Positions 19,441 through 32,200 of a stretch of 45,166 nt of DNA are shown here, piece by piece. The DNA is taken from assembly GCA_017442645.1 (NCBI GenBank), contig JAFRZH010000032.1, positions 1 to 45,166 on the forward strand, in the 5' to 3' direction. Position 1 is the stretch's first letter. The number at the start of each line of letters is the position of its first letter. A model generated the notes under the pieces. The model was not told where the DNA came from. It saw only the letters and a list, made by a program, of their open reading frames with translations, and searched no databases. The stretch is from a bacterium (GTDB lineage Bacteria > Patescibacteria > JAEDAM01 > Absconditabacterales > Absconditicoccaceae). The translations under genes were made by a program, and so were the position numbers.

Positions 19441-19710
19441 ATGATTTTATCTTGTCATAAAGCAATGATTGAAAAAAAAAGGACAAATTCTCCTTCAAGC
19501 GATGTTGATTTTTCAGGATGAGTCATTGAGAAAAGGCATGAGAATACTATTCTTATAGAGAGGAAGAAGAAAGAAGAGAGTTTTAAGAGTGAAAAAATCT
19601 GAATGTATTTCATTGTCTTACTTCTTGTAGGAAGTCTGATTTTTCTTTTTCTTATTCGAAGAAGCATTGAAAATCTCCATCAAGATTTACTTAATTGAAT
19701 CATACATTAA
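19441..19710 (+). CDS. single-pass membrane protein, unknown
   Basis: 89 aa. A charged N-terminal part (MIEKKRTNSPSSDVDFSGG, IERKKKEESFKSEKIG) is followed by one membrane span MYFIVLLLVGSLIFLFLI at about 55-73 and a short tail RRSIENLHQDLLNGIIH. The Arg pair after the span and Lys-rich region before it leave the topology uncertain. Met9 is an alternative start. It precedes the DsbA-like gene by 55 nt, which could mean a common envelope role, but nothing more can be said. Confidence 0.6.
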
Positions 19711-19765
19711 GGTTTATCCTTAATAACATGAGATATTTATTTTATTTTTATTATTAGAAAACACA

Positions 19766-20698
19766 ATGAGAAAAAAAGAAGAAGGATGTTGCGAAGGAAA
19801 TTGTTCTTGTGGATGTAATCCTATCAATTTAGGAGCTATCCTTGTTGCAATTAATTTAATTATTTCTGTCGTTGTACTTTGTACTGTAAACAATATCAGA
19901 AATGATGCTATTGAAGCTGCTTGAGGTCAAGAGACTTATGCAAAAATGCAAGAAATTTATCAAACTGAAGAGTTTAAAAATACTTCAAAAGAACAAGTAG
20001 ATTATGCTTATAATCATTATGTAAAAGGAGAGGATTCTGAAAATACTAATAATGGAACAGAAAACAATACTCCTGAAACTCAAAATGATGGAGAAACTTT
20101 AAGTCTTTCTAGTGGAGAACCACTTACTATTTCAACTCTTTCAGAAGAAAATAAAGCTGTTGTAGAAAATATGATAGCCACAGCCCCTGTTCGTTGAAAT
20201 AAAGATGCAAGATTTACTATTATCGAGTATACAGAATTACTTTGTCCATTCTGCCAAAGACATGCACAGTCTAAAACTATTGAAACGGTAATGAATAGTT
20301 TTCCTGAAGAAATCAACTCTGTTTCAAGACATTTCATTATCCATGGAGATGATGCTGTAAAACTTTCTAATGCAATGGAATGTGTTGCTGAAAATAATCC
20401 TTCAGTTTACTATCAGGTATTTGAAGAAGCGTTTAATCAATATCCTGTAAGTCTTGATACTCTTAAAAATATTGCAATCAATGCAGGAATCGATCAAACA
20501 AGTCTTCAAACTTGTATCGATGAAAATAGATATCAAAGTGCCGTATATGATATGATGAATCAAGGAAACACTCTCTTTGGTGTAAATGGTACTCCAGGAA
20601 ATGTTATTATTGATAGAGAAACAGGAAAATGGACTCTTATTTCTTGAGCATATCCTTCTGATGATTTCATAACTGTTATCAATCACATGAAATCCTAG
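19766..20698 (+). CDS. membrane-anchored DsbA-like thiol oxidoreductase
   Basis: 310 aa. A short Cys-rich cytoplasmic start (EEGCCEGNCSCGCNP, five Cys) precedes a membrane anchor at about 20-43 (LGAILVAINLIISVVVLCTV). A Glu/Asn/Thr-rich spacer leads to a thioredoxin-fold domain with FTIIEYTELLCPFCQRHAQ, redox pair Cys160-Pro-Phe-Cys163, an inserted helical region ending TCIDENRYQ, and the cis-Pro region VNGTPGNVIIDRETGK. This is the DsbA/Thioredoxin_4 pattern, acting outside the membrane on disulfides of exported proteins. The Cys-rich modules of the giant surface protein in this window would be plausible substrates (inference). Terminator follows. Confidence 0.88.
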
Positions 20699-20718
20699 TT
20701 TTAAAAAATATTTTAAAG

Positions 20719-20748
20719 TCTGACTAGAGTGTAGTCAGATTTTTTTTA
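20719..20748 (+). terminator. intrinsic terminator of the DsbA-like gene
   Basis: TCTGACTA - loop - TAGTCAGA (8 bp) followed by nine T. Confidence 0.9.
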
Positions 20749-20826
20749 TTTTTTTTCTTTTTTTTTTGGCATTTTTTTTTATAGTAAATATTGTTGTTTA
20801 TATCTTTTTTATTTTTCGTTATTCCC

Positions 20827-22293
20827 ATGAACATTTGATTTGATAACCAAAAATATCTTCAGATTCAATCTGAACATATTAAGGAACGTATTTCCAAATT
20901 TTGAGATAAACTATATCTTGAATTTGGAGGGAAGCTTTTTGATGATTATCATGCCTCACGTGTTTTACCAGGTTTTGAACCTGACAGTAAATTAAAAATG
21001 TTGATGCAACTTTCTGATATAGCAGAAATTGTGATCGTAATCAGTGCAGAAGACATTGTTAGGAATAAAATTCGTGGAGATTTAGGAATTACTTATGATG
21101 TTGATGTTCTTCGTCTCCGTGAAGAATTTGAAAATCGTTGACTCCTAGTAAGTAGTGTTGTTATTACTCATTATCAAGGACAGTCTGCAGCAGATCGTTT
21201 TAGAAAAAAATTAGAAAAAATCTGAATAAAAAGTTATATCCACTATCTTATCGATGGATATCCTCACAATGTAGAACTTATCGATAGTGATGAATGATAT
21301 GGTAAAAATGAATATATTGAAACTACCCGTCCTCTTGTTGTAGTTACTGCCCCCGGCCCTTGAAGTGGTAAAATGGCAGTTTGTTTAAGTCAACTTTATC
21401 ACGAACAAAAAAGATGAATCAAAGCTTGATATGCAAAATTCGAAACTTTCCCCATTTGGAATCTCCCCTTAAAACATCCTGTGAATATCGCTTATGAAGC
21501 TGCAACTGTTGATTTAAATGATATTAATATGATTGATCCTTGGCATTTAGACGCTTATGGAGAAACAACTGTTAATTATAATCGTGATATTGAAATTTAT
21601 CCTGTTTTAAATGCCCTTTTTGAGGGAATTTATGGAGAAAACCCTTACAAATCTCCAACCGATATGGGTGTGAATATGGCTTGATTTTGTATTATTGATG
21701 ATAATATTTGTCGTAAAGCAAGCTGTCAGGAAATTATTCGCCGTTATTATACTGCACTCAATCAATTGGTGGATGGGAAAAGTTCCGAACAAGAAATTCA
21801 TAAACTTGAACTTTTAATGAAACAAGCTCAAGTTTCTCTTTCTGATAGAAAAGTTACCGTTGCGGCTAAAAAACGTGCTGAAATTGATCAAGGAAGTATT
21901 TGCTCTGCGATGGAACTTGCTGATGGAAGAATTATAACAGCAGAAAATTCTGACCTTTTAGGTACTTGTGCTGCTTTACTTTTAAATGTAACTAAATATC
22001 TAGCATGAATTGACCATAAGGTAAAATTAATTCCAACAGAGATGATTGAACCTATTCAAACTCTGAAAGTTCAATATTTACAATGAAAAAATCCTCGTTT
22101 ACATCTTGATGAAATATTAGTTGCACTTGCTGTTCTTTCTAAAACAGATGAAAATTGTAGAAGAGCACTTGAAACTTTGTCACAATTAAAATGATGTCAA
22201 GTTCATGCTACCGTAATGCTTAGCGAAGTAGATAGAAAAATCTTCAAGAAATTATGAATAGATGTTACATGTGAACCCGTTTTAAAGAAATAG
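20827..22293 (+). CDS. UPF0371 (DUF1846) family protein
   Basis: 488 aa, full family length. Conserved segments throughout: [136 protein letters not shown] and [14 protein letters not shown]. The APGPGSGKMA stretch looks like a nucleotide-binding loop. Structures are known for the family, but no accepted function that I can name. About a dozen Gly are TGA (GPGSGK has one). High sequence conservation compared with its neighbours. The downstream promoter starts within 10 nt of its stop. Confidence 0.92.
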
Positions 22294-22301
22294 GGTAAAA
22301 T

Positions 22302-22330
22302 TTGCATTCCTCAGTAAAAAAGAGTATAAT
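22302..22330 (+). promoter_or_regulatory. sigma70-type promoter of the TIM-barrel gene
   Basis: TTGCAT (22302-22307), 17-nt spacer, TATAAT (22325-22330), 33 nt before the ATG. Confidence 0.75.
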
Positions 22331-22362
22331 TTAATACGATATTTATCTCAATAAATACAAAA

Positions 22363-23169
22363 ATGATAAAACCAAATGCTTTAATTCTCAGTAGTGATTC
22401 TCTCCCAAATTACGGATTGGATCTTATTTTTTCGACAATTAAAGATGCTGGTTTAGATGGGATTGATTTAGCAATGTGGAAAGGCTTTGATGCTTGGAAT
22501 GAAGCTTATGTAAAGAAATTATCTTTTGAATATGATTTACCAGTGTATGTTGTCCAAACATCTGCAAAACTCAATCAAAAAGAAATGAATAAAGCTCTGG
22601 ATCTCTGTGAAACAACTTGAGCCACAACCATTTGTATCAATGCTCCTAAAATTACAGAATTTAAAGCTTCAAGTTTTATCAAAGATAATCTTTCAGAATA
22701 TCAAAAACAAAATCCTTGAATCAATTTCTCTATTATCAATCCGACGAATAGTAATTTCTTTGCTTTACCCATTCCAGAATTTCACTTCTCCAATGTGAAT
22801 GATATTGTAAAAAAATATGAAGCATATTTAGGACTCGATATTGCTAATATTGATATTGAAAATTTTGAAGAAGATTTTATCAGAAAAATTGAAGAATATT
22901 CTCCTTATATTTCAGTACTTTATTTTTCAGACAAAGATAAAAAAGGACACAATCATCTTTTACCAGGAGATGGAGATCTTAATCTTACAGGATTTTTGAA
23001 AAAACTCAGAAAAATCTGATATGCTCGTCCTGTTAGTATCAAAATCGATTTTTCAAGTCAAGAATTATCAAATAGAGATAAACTAATTGAACACCTTATT
23101 AAAATTAGAGAATTTTATGAAAAGCATTTTTTGGAGGAGAAAGTTGAAATCGATACTCAAAATGAATAG
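22363..23169 (+). CDS. sugar phosphate isomerase/epimerase-like TIM-barrel protein
   Basis: 268 aa. Layout of the xylose-isomerase-like barrel (AP endonuclease 2 fold): IFSTIKDAGLDGIDLAMWKG with strand-helix 1-2, LPVYVVQTS, the segment ATTICINAPKI, FSIINPTNS, a helix KKYEAYLGLDIANIDIEN, then SVLYFSDKDKKGHNHLLPGDGDLNLTGFLKKLRKIG, where the GHNHLLPGDG stretch is the typical late metal-site region. Substrate unknown. Three TGA read as Gly. It has its own promoter and terminator, so no operon context. Confidence 0.8.
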
Positions 23170-23204
23170 AATTTTTCAAAGTTATCATTTATAAATGAGA
23201 TAAG

Positions 23205-23236
23205 AAGTCAGACTTTTCTGGCTTTTTTATTTTTTT
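23205..23236 (+). terminator. intrinsic terminator of the TIM-barrel gene
   Basis: AAGTCAGA - CTT - TTCTGGCTT with a T-rich tract to about 23236. Confidence 0.8.
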
Positions 23237-23329
23237 CATAATGACTATTTTCCATTCCTTTACTCCAATTCCCTATCCCTCCATTCTACCCCATTCCCCC
23301 ATTTTTCCTATTCAAAAATTTTTGAAAAT

Positions 23330-23358
23330 TTGACAAATAAAAGCTTTTCAATTATAAT
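23330..23358 (+). promoter_or_regulatory. consensus sigma70 promoter of the 871-aa gene
   Basis: TTGACA (23330-23335), 17-nt spacer, TATAAT (23353-23358): a perfect match in both boxes, 31 nt before the ATG. Confidence 0.85.
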
Positions 23359-23389
23359 TTAGTAGAGTTTATTTTTTATATGTGTTGCC

Positions 23390-26005
23390 ATGAGTTTTGA
23401 GAGAAGACAAGCAAGAAAGGAAAGGAGAGCTGAAAAAAGGGAAATTAAAGCGGAGAAAAAAGAACTAAAAAAACAAAGAAAAATTGAAACCAAAGACAGA
23501 AAAAAAGAGGCTAAAGAAAAATGAAAAGCGATTGCAGAAACACAAAATGAAATAACCACTTTTCAAGATGAAGTTTGAACAACCACAGAAACCCAGCAAG
23601 CTTTTGAATCATTACGAAAAAACAAAACAGATGAAATTATTAATAATCTGTTGGATTTTTCTACATATTGAGAATATCTCCATAAACTCAGTCAATGCGA
23701 AACTCTTCTTATCGAACTCAAAAAGACAAAAAGACATGGACTCCAAAAATCATGAAAACAATGAGTGGATCAGGTAACACACAAAGCTAAAGCGTGGCTT
23801 GATAATGTAAAGTCACGAAGGAAAAGAGTTGAAAAAGATAAAGTCTCTCCATCTGAAAGGATTTCAGATAATGAAATAAATGGAGACAAAAGCAATATAG
23901 AAGAAATTCAAAGACAATTAAAAGCATTATATAGTGATAAAGCCGCAGCATTTGCTAATCGTCTTCAAACAACTGCTTTATATCCTACGAATTCTAAAGA
24001 GTGAATCAAAAAGTGAACTAAAGAACTTCGTGATCTTGACAAATATAGAAGACAAAAGAATAGACTTCTTAAAGATCGTCTTTTTGCCGAAGTTTTTGAT
24101 AATAATTTAGAATATGCCAATATATTTTTAGAACATGCCATTCAATGAAGACTTACTCCAGAAGACATTGTCTTTTACAATACTCATGGATTACAAATAA
24201 AAAGAAGTTTAAAATGAACTGATTTCTCTGAACTTATCGACTTAGCATATCGTAATGGAAGCATCAGCCTCTCTAGTTATCGTGCTGGCTTTGATGGAAC
24301 TGGTAATTCTCTATGAGATACCTTCAATAGACAGGGAGGAATCTTTGGTTGAATCAAATCACTTTTGGATAATTATACCAATATGACTCAAAGACAAAGT
24401 TGCTGATGGGCTAAAGCACTTTCCCGAGCATGAATTGCATGATTACTTATCGGTTGATGGAATCTTGCAAAATGAGATGACAAGGAACCTTTCTGGCAGA
24501 CTTGATTAAAAATGGCTGCAGGATTTTTATGATTCCATTTTATCTCTCAAGCCACTACGGGAAAATGAGGTGTAGATAATATTAAATGACTTTTCTTTGG
24601 AGGAGATAATATGTTTTCCCGTTTTCTCAATTTATTTTCGTGAGATGAATCGACGACATGAGATGGAAGTCAATGAAATGGAGGTTCATGAGTTGATGTT
24701 CAAAATGGAACTGTCCAAAATCACGAATTTTTCGTAAATTTATACAATGATTTCGATCGTAACAATCAAGTTTTAGCTCTCCCTCTCATTTTTCCCCAAT
24801 TAACCTTTAGCCAAATGGATCAAAAAGTTCAAACTTTTGCTACAAATCCTCAAGCTTGGACTACTTTCCGTAATAGTATTTATCAACACTATAGAAATAC
24901 CAATGTTTGGAATGCAATCTCCTCTTATTTTCCTGAACAGTTTGATCAAAGTAAATTTACTGCTTGGCTCAATAATTTAATTCCTGAAAGACCAGAAAAT
25001 AACAATACTCTTATTGAAGAAACGGTTCTTTGTAATTTTCTCGAAGATGCATTAGAAGATCAATGATATCTTCTTACAGAGGGAAAGACCTTAAAAGATG
25101 TCATTGATTATGTTAAAGCCAATAAAATAACTAAACTTGATGAAGCTACTTTAAAGAAACTCGTTGAAGCTCATATTCTCGAAGAGAATGAAGATACTGA
25201 TGAGGATAACACGTCCTGAACTTGAAACAATAATTGAAACAATAACTGAAATAACAACTGAAATAACAACTGAAATAATAACTGAAATAACAACTGAAAT
25301 AATAACTGAAATAACAACTGAAATAATAACTGAAATAACAACTGAAATAATAACTGAAATAACAACTGAAATAATAACTGAAATAACAACTGAAACAACA
25401 ATTCATGAAACACCACTCCAGAAATTATCCCCCCCGATCAAAGTACCCTTAATCGTTTAAAATCACAATGGGGCAACACTTTGAATACTCTTCCTTGAAT
25501 GGATGGTACTCAAAAACAATGATATCTTACCGCATTGGAAAACGTAGCAAAACAAGAACCAACCTATGCTAATATTACTATCAAAAATGGAATTCCTTTT
25601 CTCGATTTTCCAGGAAATTATCTTTGTCTTTACTCTTTTAATGAAAGAACTGATATTCACTATAAGGAAATGACTATTGATGATTTTGAAGATGAACAAG
25701 GAAATGAAATTAAAGCATCCTCTATTGATGAACTGGTTCAAGCCGCAAATTTTATCAATAAAATAAGACTTGTTTATAAAAAACAAAAAGATCGATTATG
25801 AAAATGGAATTTTTCTCTTAAGAGTACTTCAATCAATTGACAACCTACGATACAACTCTTCTTTAATAATGAATTCACTGGTATGACACTACCCAATATC
25901 CCTTATCTCAAGAATAATCTTTCTCCATTTCTTGACTCTCTTAATAGTATTAAATGATTACTCTCTGATCGCTGATGAGAAAATTCCAATAGCCTCATAT
26001 CATAA
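23390..26005 (+). CDS. 871-aa unknown protein with a Gly-Asn repeat encoded by TGA codons
   Basis: Open for 871 codons only with TGA as Gly (more than 45 such codons). Residues 1-50 form a charged helix (ERRQARKERRAEKREIKAEKK). A helical region with KLSQCETLLIELKK and YSDKAAAFANRLQ follows. A glycine-rich hydrophobic pair sits near 345-400 (AGIAGLLIGGWNLA, LKMAAGFLGFHFISQ), possibly membrane-inserting. Helical parts around 440-600 lead to a (Gly-Asn-Asn-Asn)n tract at about 610-675. The C-terminal part has FLDFPGNYLCLYSFNER. No signal peptide and no family recognised. It has a consensus promoter and a terminator whose hairpin contains the stop codon, so it is monocistronic and probably well expressed. 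Function unknown. Confidence 0.8.
25217..25411 (+). repeat. 12-bp tandem repeat, translated as (Gly-Asn-Asn-Asn)n
   Basis: Fifteen Asn-Asn-Asn triplets separated by single Gly, 17 TGA codons including the flanking ones. Most of it alternates TGAAATAACAAC and TGAAATAATAAC, a 24-bp higher period that points to recent duplication. Under the standard code it would be a wall of stop codons. Confidence 0.95.
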
Positions 26006-26017
26006 TGAGGCTTTTTT
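25991..26017 (+). terminator. intrinsic terminator overlapping the stop codon
   Basis: AGCCTCAT - ATCATA - ATGAGGCT followed by TTTTTT; the TAA stop (26003-26005) is in the loop and first stem base. Confidence 0.9.
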
Positions 26018-26186
26018 ATTTTCCTTTTTTTATTTTTCAAGAAATTCTGCATTCTACCTCTTTAAAAAAATATTGATTAGCAATTAAGGTGCTTATTTGG
26101 ATCTTAAAGCAGCTCTTCGGCGAGGATAAAGAAGAAGATTTTGAGGATGATTATTTTTAAGATAATAATTTCTCTTCAAATCAAAA

Positions 26187-26229
26187 AAAACTCACGATAT
26201 GTGTGTCTTTTCGTGAGTTTTTCTTTTTT
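26187..26229. terminator. bidirectional terminator between the 871-aa gene and the giant gene
   Basis: AAAACTCACGA (26187-26197) pairs with TCGTGAGTTTT (26211-26221), 14-nt loop, T-rich on the plus side and A-rich before it, so it works both ways. The giant-gene stop lies right at its edge. Between 26013 and 26187 I see no convincing gene. Confidence 0.85.
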
Positions 26230-29200
26230 AATCGAGTTCTAATTGATAAAGTTTTTTGAGGATCATATAGAAATCTTTTCTTGCAAATGGCTCTTCAATA
26301 TCTTCATCATTTTCTACTACACCAATAGCTATCAAATGATTTAAATGTCCTTCATACCATTTTTCTCCTTTTTTGTTTGCATATTCATTTCATCGGAATA
26401 ATCTAGAAATAATAGTTACCGCTTCAGCTTTTGTTACCTGAGAATGTGGATCAAAATTTTCCAACACTCCCTTTCCATCAGAGGTTCTTCCCATATATCA
26501 AAGCTTACAAGAAGTAATAATATAATCATGAAGATCTGATTTTATCTTAGTTATATCTTTAAAATTTGAACAGGCTTTTATCTCTTTTTCTTTTGCTTCT
26601 AGATACTCTTTTGCAAATATTGAGATAATTTTTGACATTTCAGCTCTTGTAAGACCATCTTCACCTCTAAAATCTCTGATTGTTTCCATTGAAGTAAGTT
26701 TATATTTTTTAGCCCATTCATAAAGACTAATATCTCTTTTGGTATATTCTACCCCATCTACTTCTTCAATCTCATTTCATTCTTCTTCCGTAAGTTCTTC
26801 AGCAGAACCATGAGTTTTATCAGATTTTTCTTCTTTTTCACATTTACCATCATAGTAACTATTGGAATGATCTCCATTTGGACAATTATCTCTTCTCATA
26901 CTACTTCCTCCTCATCCGCCACCTCATCAACTTGATCTCTGTACTGGAATAGCCTCCCATTGAGCAAGAAGGGAAATAGTTCCTGAATCGATGAGATTTT
27001 TAACAGAAGAAAGATTTGAATAAGTCTGACCGTTTTCTGCAATCCAATGTTTAAAATTGTATCCATTCTTTGTAAAGGTATTTGCATGTAATTTCGCTTC
27101 TGTATCCCAAACAAATGTTTGATCTTCCATAGTACCCGTTCCTTCTCCTGCAAGGAATTTTACCGTATATTCATTTGCTTGCCAAATTGTTTTCAAAATA
27201 AACATTCCACTATCTACAAAATTTTTTCCACTATCTCCTGGTTGATAGATATTTTCTTCTTCATCTATCCATCCACTAAAAGTATATCCTGTTCTGATAA
27301 ATGAATTTCCTGTAATAGTTACAGAAGTATCAAATGAAACAATTTCATCAATAAAGTCATTTTCATCTGCAGTATTTTGGTATCTAATCACGTAAGGATT
27401 TGCATCCCATTGTGCATAAAGAGTAGCATTTCCTTCTTCATCTCCATAGATATTATCACGAATTTCCGTACTTAATTTTCCACTACTCGTTGTATAATTT
27501 CTCTTTTCAACTATTCCTCAAGTATTTCAACTTCCAACATAATGAGTAAATACATATCCTGTCCTTGTTGGAATTTCTATCTTTGTTATTTCTTGAGTTA
27601 AATCTTTATCAGCATAGAATGCTCCTGTTTGATATTGATACCAGAATTCATCCGTTCCTTCTATTCCTTCGTTTTTATCAAGAGTAATATGAATGGTTTT
27701 TGGAGTCCATCTTGCTTTCAACGTAGCATCACTCGAAACAACACGATAAATATCATCATCTCAGAGTTCTTTTCGATCTCCAGTTCATTCATAACTTACA
27801 AATCTCTGTTTTTTATCGGTGCTATAATAATCTTTGAAAATATATCCTGTCTTGATTGGATGTCAGACTTCTGTAATCTCTGTTCCACTTGCACAAGAAG
27901 CTTTAGAATAATATTTAGGAGTATCGAAATAATACCAGAATTCTGAAAGTCCTCCTGTTCCTCCTTCTTTATTGAGTGAAATATGGATTTTATTTGCTCC
28001 CCAATTTGCTACTAGAGTAGTATCCTCTGTAAAGCTTGAAGCGAATCCTGATTTGAAATGTGCATGTTCAGAAGTATACGTGATATATGCCATTTCTCCT
28101 GTATCATAAGACTGGAATGTATATCCTCTTTTTGTTGGAACGGTAATTTCTTCGATTTCATTACTCAAATTTTCATCAGAATAGAATCTTTCTGTATCGA
28201 ATTTGTAGTAGAATTCATCAATTCCTCCTGTTCCTCCTTTTTTATCAAGCGTAATTTTGATCGTATTTGCTTCCCACGTTGCATAGAGTGTTGCATTTTG
28301 ATAAATAGCATCGTGAAGATTAGAGGCAAATTCAACATTTTCATAAGCTACAAACCTTTCTCCAGAACCTCCTCCACTTGTTCCATCTCCATGATAATTC
28401 ATAAAGCTATATCCTGGTCTTATAGGTCTTTCTATCGCAGTTATGCTTTGAGTACATCCACTATCACTATAAATTTTTTTATTTGGATCTTCATATTTAT
28501 AGTAGAATACTTTTGTACCTCCTGTTCCTGGAGTTGGATCAAGAGTTATTTTGATTGTATTTGCTTCCCAGATAGCAACTAATGTTGTATCTTGAGATAT
28601 TTCATGAGCAAGATCCTCTGCAAAATCGATCTTATTTCCTTGTGCATCGTTATAAGCAATATATTTTTCTCCATTTGCTACCTGATATCCTAAGAAAGTA
28701 TATCCTGTTTTTGTTGGATTTGTGATTTTTTCGATGGAATGTTGTAACTCCTCATCATCATAGAAATTTGAAGTATCGAATGCATACCAAATATCTTTTG
28801 TACCACCAGTTCCTCCTTTTTCATCAAGAGTAAGATGGATTCTATTTGGTTTCCATTCTGCTACTAACGTAACATTTCCTTCTTCATCTCCATAAATATC
28901 ATTTGCAAAATCTGATGCGAATTCAGTCAGACTTTTACTCTCTTTTTTATCTAAATCTTCTTGATAATATTTTGAATTTCTAAATTCATTAAGAGCAGAA
29001 GCTGATTTATAATAATAAGAGACATATTGTTCTCCGTTTTCTCCTCAAAATTGTCCATCTCCATGATAATTTACAAAAGTATATCATGCTCTCGTAGGAC
29101 GTGTAATTCCTTCAAATGGAGCTTTAAGTGAACTATCTTTAAAATATTTATTTTTATCAAAGAGATACCATAACTCATTAGTTCCTCCTTCACCTCCATT

Positions 29201-32200
29201 TTTATCAAATGTTACGTGAATTGTTTTTGAACTCCAAACGGCTTTTAATCTTATATTTTTCTTTGTTTGAGTATTAATCTCTGTTACCGTTTTTTTCATA
29301 GAATCTTCCCATCTTACGAAGTTATATCCACTTCTTATTGGATCTAAAAGAGCAAAATTCTGATCTTCTATCGTATACTGTCCTGTAGTATTAGGATTTA
29401 CTGCTTTAATTCCTGTTTCATCATTCAAATCATAAGTAATAGAATATACTGTTGGTATACATTTTGGATGTGCTGTTCCTTCATTTTCTGGATAGATCGT
29501 TCCATTATAATTGTATCCATCAATACAAAATGTTGTATATGTACATTTATTATCAATTACATTAACGGTACATGTTGCATTTTCTGGATTACAAACTTCA
29601 CAATCATTCCATTTTGCTGTGAATGTCTTATTTTCTGCTGGAATTGTCGGAATATCATCTTCATTCCATACATATCCACTCCATCCTTTAAATTCAGCAT
29701 TTTCTTTTTTTGGATTTGTAGGAACTTTAAAATTCTCTCCATAATTCTTTGTAATTATTTTTTGAGATTGTCCATTTTCAAACTTACCGCCATTTGCATC
29801 AAATGTCATCGTATATTGATTAATTTTCCATTTTGCTTTGATTGTGATATCCTCTGCAGGCATACTTGAAGGGATTGCTTTAGACCATCCATTGAAAGTA
29901 TATCCTACTTTCGTTGGATTTGCTGGAGATGTAATATCAGTTCCATATTTTTGAGTAATTGGATTTATTTCATTTCCTCCATCGGTATCAAAAGTAATCG
30001 TATATACTTTTGCCTCCCACTGAGCGGTATAAGTAAGATTTTCAGCTGGCATCGTTTTTAATTTTTTTATGTTTGGTTCCCATCCAAGGAACATATATCC
30101 TGTTTTAGTTGGATCGCTAGGTTTTTCAATATAATCTCCATAATATCCTTCAATCGATTTAACCTCTGTTCCTCCATTACTATCAAAAGTTAAAGTATAT
30201 TTCTCTTTATTCCAAAGAGCTTTTATGGTTTTATTTTCTGCTGGCATAGTTGATGGAATATTCTCAGACCATCAAATGAAAGAACTTCCTGTCTTTGTCG
30301 TTACAAAATTTCCTGTAATCATATCTCCATAATGTCCTGTAATTGCCGGGATTTCTGTTCCACCATCAGTATCAAAACTTATGGTATATTCAACGGGGTT
30401 CCAAATTGCTGTATATTGAAGATCATGATCTGGGAATCTTCTTTGTGTTTTAGGAGTCCATTTTACAAAAGTATATCCTGTTTTTATTGGATTATCTGGA
30501 AGAATAAGATCATCATTATAATATCCTGTAATATCTTCTATTTCTGTTCCTCCATCAGTATAAAATTTTGCAGTATACACTTTTTCACTCCATTTTGCAA
30601 CAAGTTTTATATCTTCATCTGGCATAGTAGCTGGAAGATTTTGCTCCCATCCATCGAAAGTACTTCCTGTCTTCGTTGGTATTGTTGTTACCACTCCTGA
30701 AAGATCAGATTCATATTTCTTTTTGATAGAAGGAATTTCTGTTCCTCCTTTTGTATCAAAGGAAATCGTATGAATATTTCTCTTATAGTATACATCAATT
30801 ACTGTTGAACCATCTGATTTAATCTTTTGATCTTTAATTTGTCCACTAAGCGAGAATCCTTGATAAATTTTTTCATGAACAGATGTAATTTCATTAGTTA
30901 CACCTTCAAAAATTTCTGTTTCAATTTCTACATCTCCTGTAAGAGCTTCTTTATGATGTTTTACCGTATATTTTGTATCTGTATTTGCGATCCAATTAGC
31001 AATAAAAAGTACTGGTGCTCCATTGGTAGCATGTAAATTTTTAAATACCGTTTCTTTTGTATTTTCAATCGTTCCTTCTGTAGTTTTGAATGTTCCGTAT
31101 GAATGTTCTCCATTATCCATCAAAACAATTCTCCATCCTGAGAAAGTATATCCTGTTTTAATTGGATTTGGGATTGTTATTTCTTGGTCATAAAGCACTC
31201 TCGTAGAAGTATGAGGAACTGTCCCCCATTCTTCACCATTGGAAAGATAAGTAATAATATAAGCGTTTGTCTCCCATTGAGCTTTTAATTTCAAACCACT
31301 TAAAGGCATAATATCTGGGAATTCTGAACTCCATCCTTTAAAAGTATATCCAGTTTTAACGGGATCTTTTGGCATTTTTAATGGACTTTCATAGAGTTTA
31401 CTTATCGTATCAACAGGAGTTCCTCCATCTGTATCGAAGGTAATATCGTATGTATTTCTCGTATAATAGAGATCAATTACAGTACTTCCATCAGGAGCAA
31501 TATTTTGTTGTTGAATCGTTCAAGTAAAGGTAAATCAAGAATAAATTTTCTTTTGTGCATTTGTGATACCATTCACCGTTCCTGTAAGGATTTCTACTTC
31601 TGTGTTATAGCCTTCATCAAGTTTTTCTCTATGATGATTTACTGTATAATGAATATCAGTCCTTGGAATCCACAAAGCCTTGAAAGAAACTCTTCCTCTT
31701 TCTGTAGCAGTCAGATTTTTAAATTCTGTTTCTGTTGTTTCATTAATCATAGAGTCATTTGTAGTAGCATCTCCATAATAATGTTCTCCCTGATCCATTC
31801 CTGTAATTTTCCATCCCTTGAAGAGATATCCTGTTTTTGTTGGATTATCAATGATTATTTTTTCATCATATTTTGCAACCGTTGGATAACTCTCCCCATA
31901 CATTCCTTCGTCTAAGTCATAATCGATGCTATAAGATTTAGCATTCCATTTTGCTGTATAGGTTTCATTTTCAGCAGGGAAGTGTGAAGGAATCTCAGGC
32001 ATCCATCCAGAAAAATGATATCCTCTTTTCGTAGGATCAGAGACTGTTACTACTGCTCCATATTTTCCTGTTTTATCAGAAATATTACTTCCACCATCAG
32101 TATCGAAATGAAGTACAATTTCTTTTCTTGCATATTTATAAATAAGTTTTGTTGATCCATCAGGTTTAATCGTAATTTCTTCACTTGATGGACTTATGAA

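Noticed and set aside
25146..25460. Long plus- and minus-strand frames over the 12-bp repeat with periodic composition (ITTEI or FQLLFQLL repeats)
   Set aside because: They are out-of-frame shadows of the tandem repeat; the Gly-Asn frame continues a gene open on both sides.
26089..26160. 23-codon frame starting with GTG, acidic end (EEDFEDDYF)
   Set aside because: Too short, GTG start and no supporting context; could be a real micropeptide but cannot be supported.
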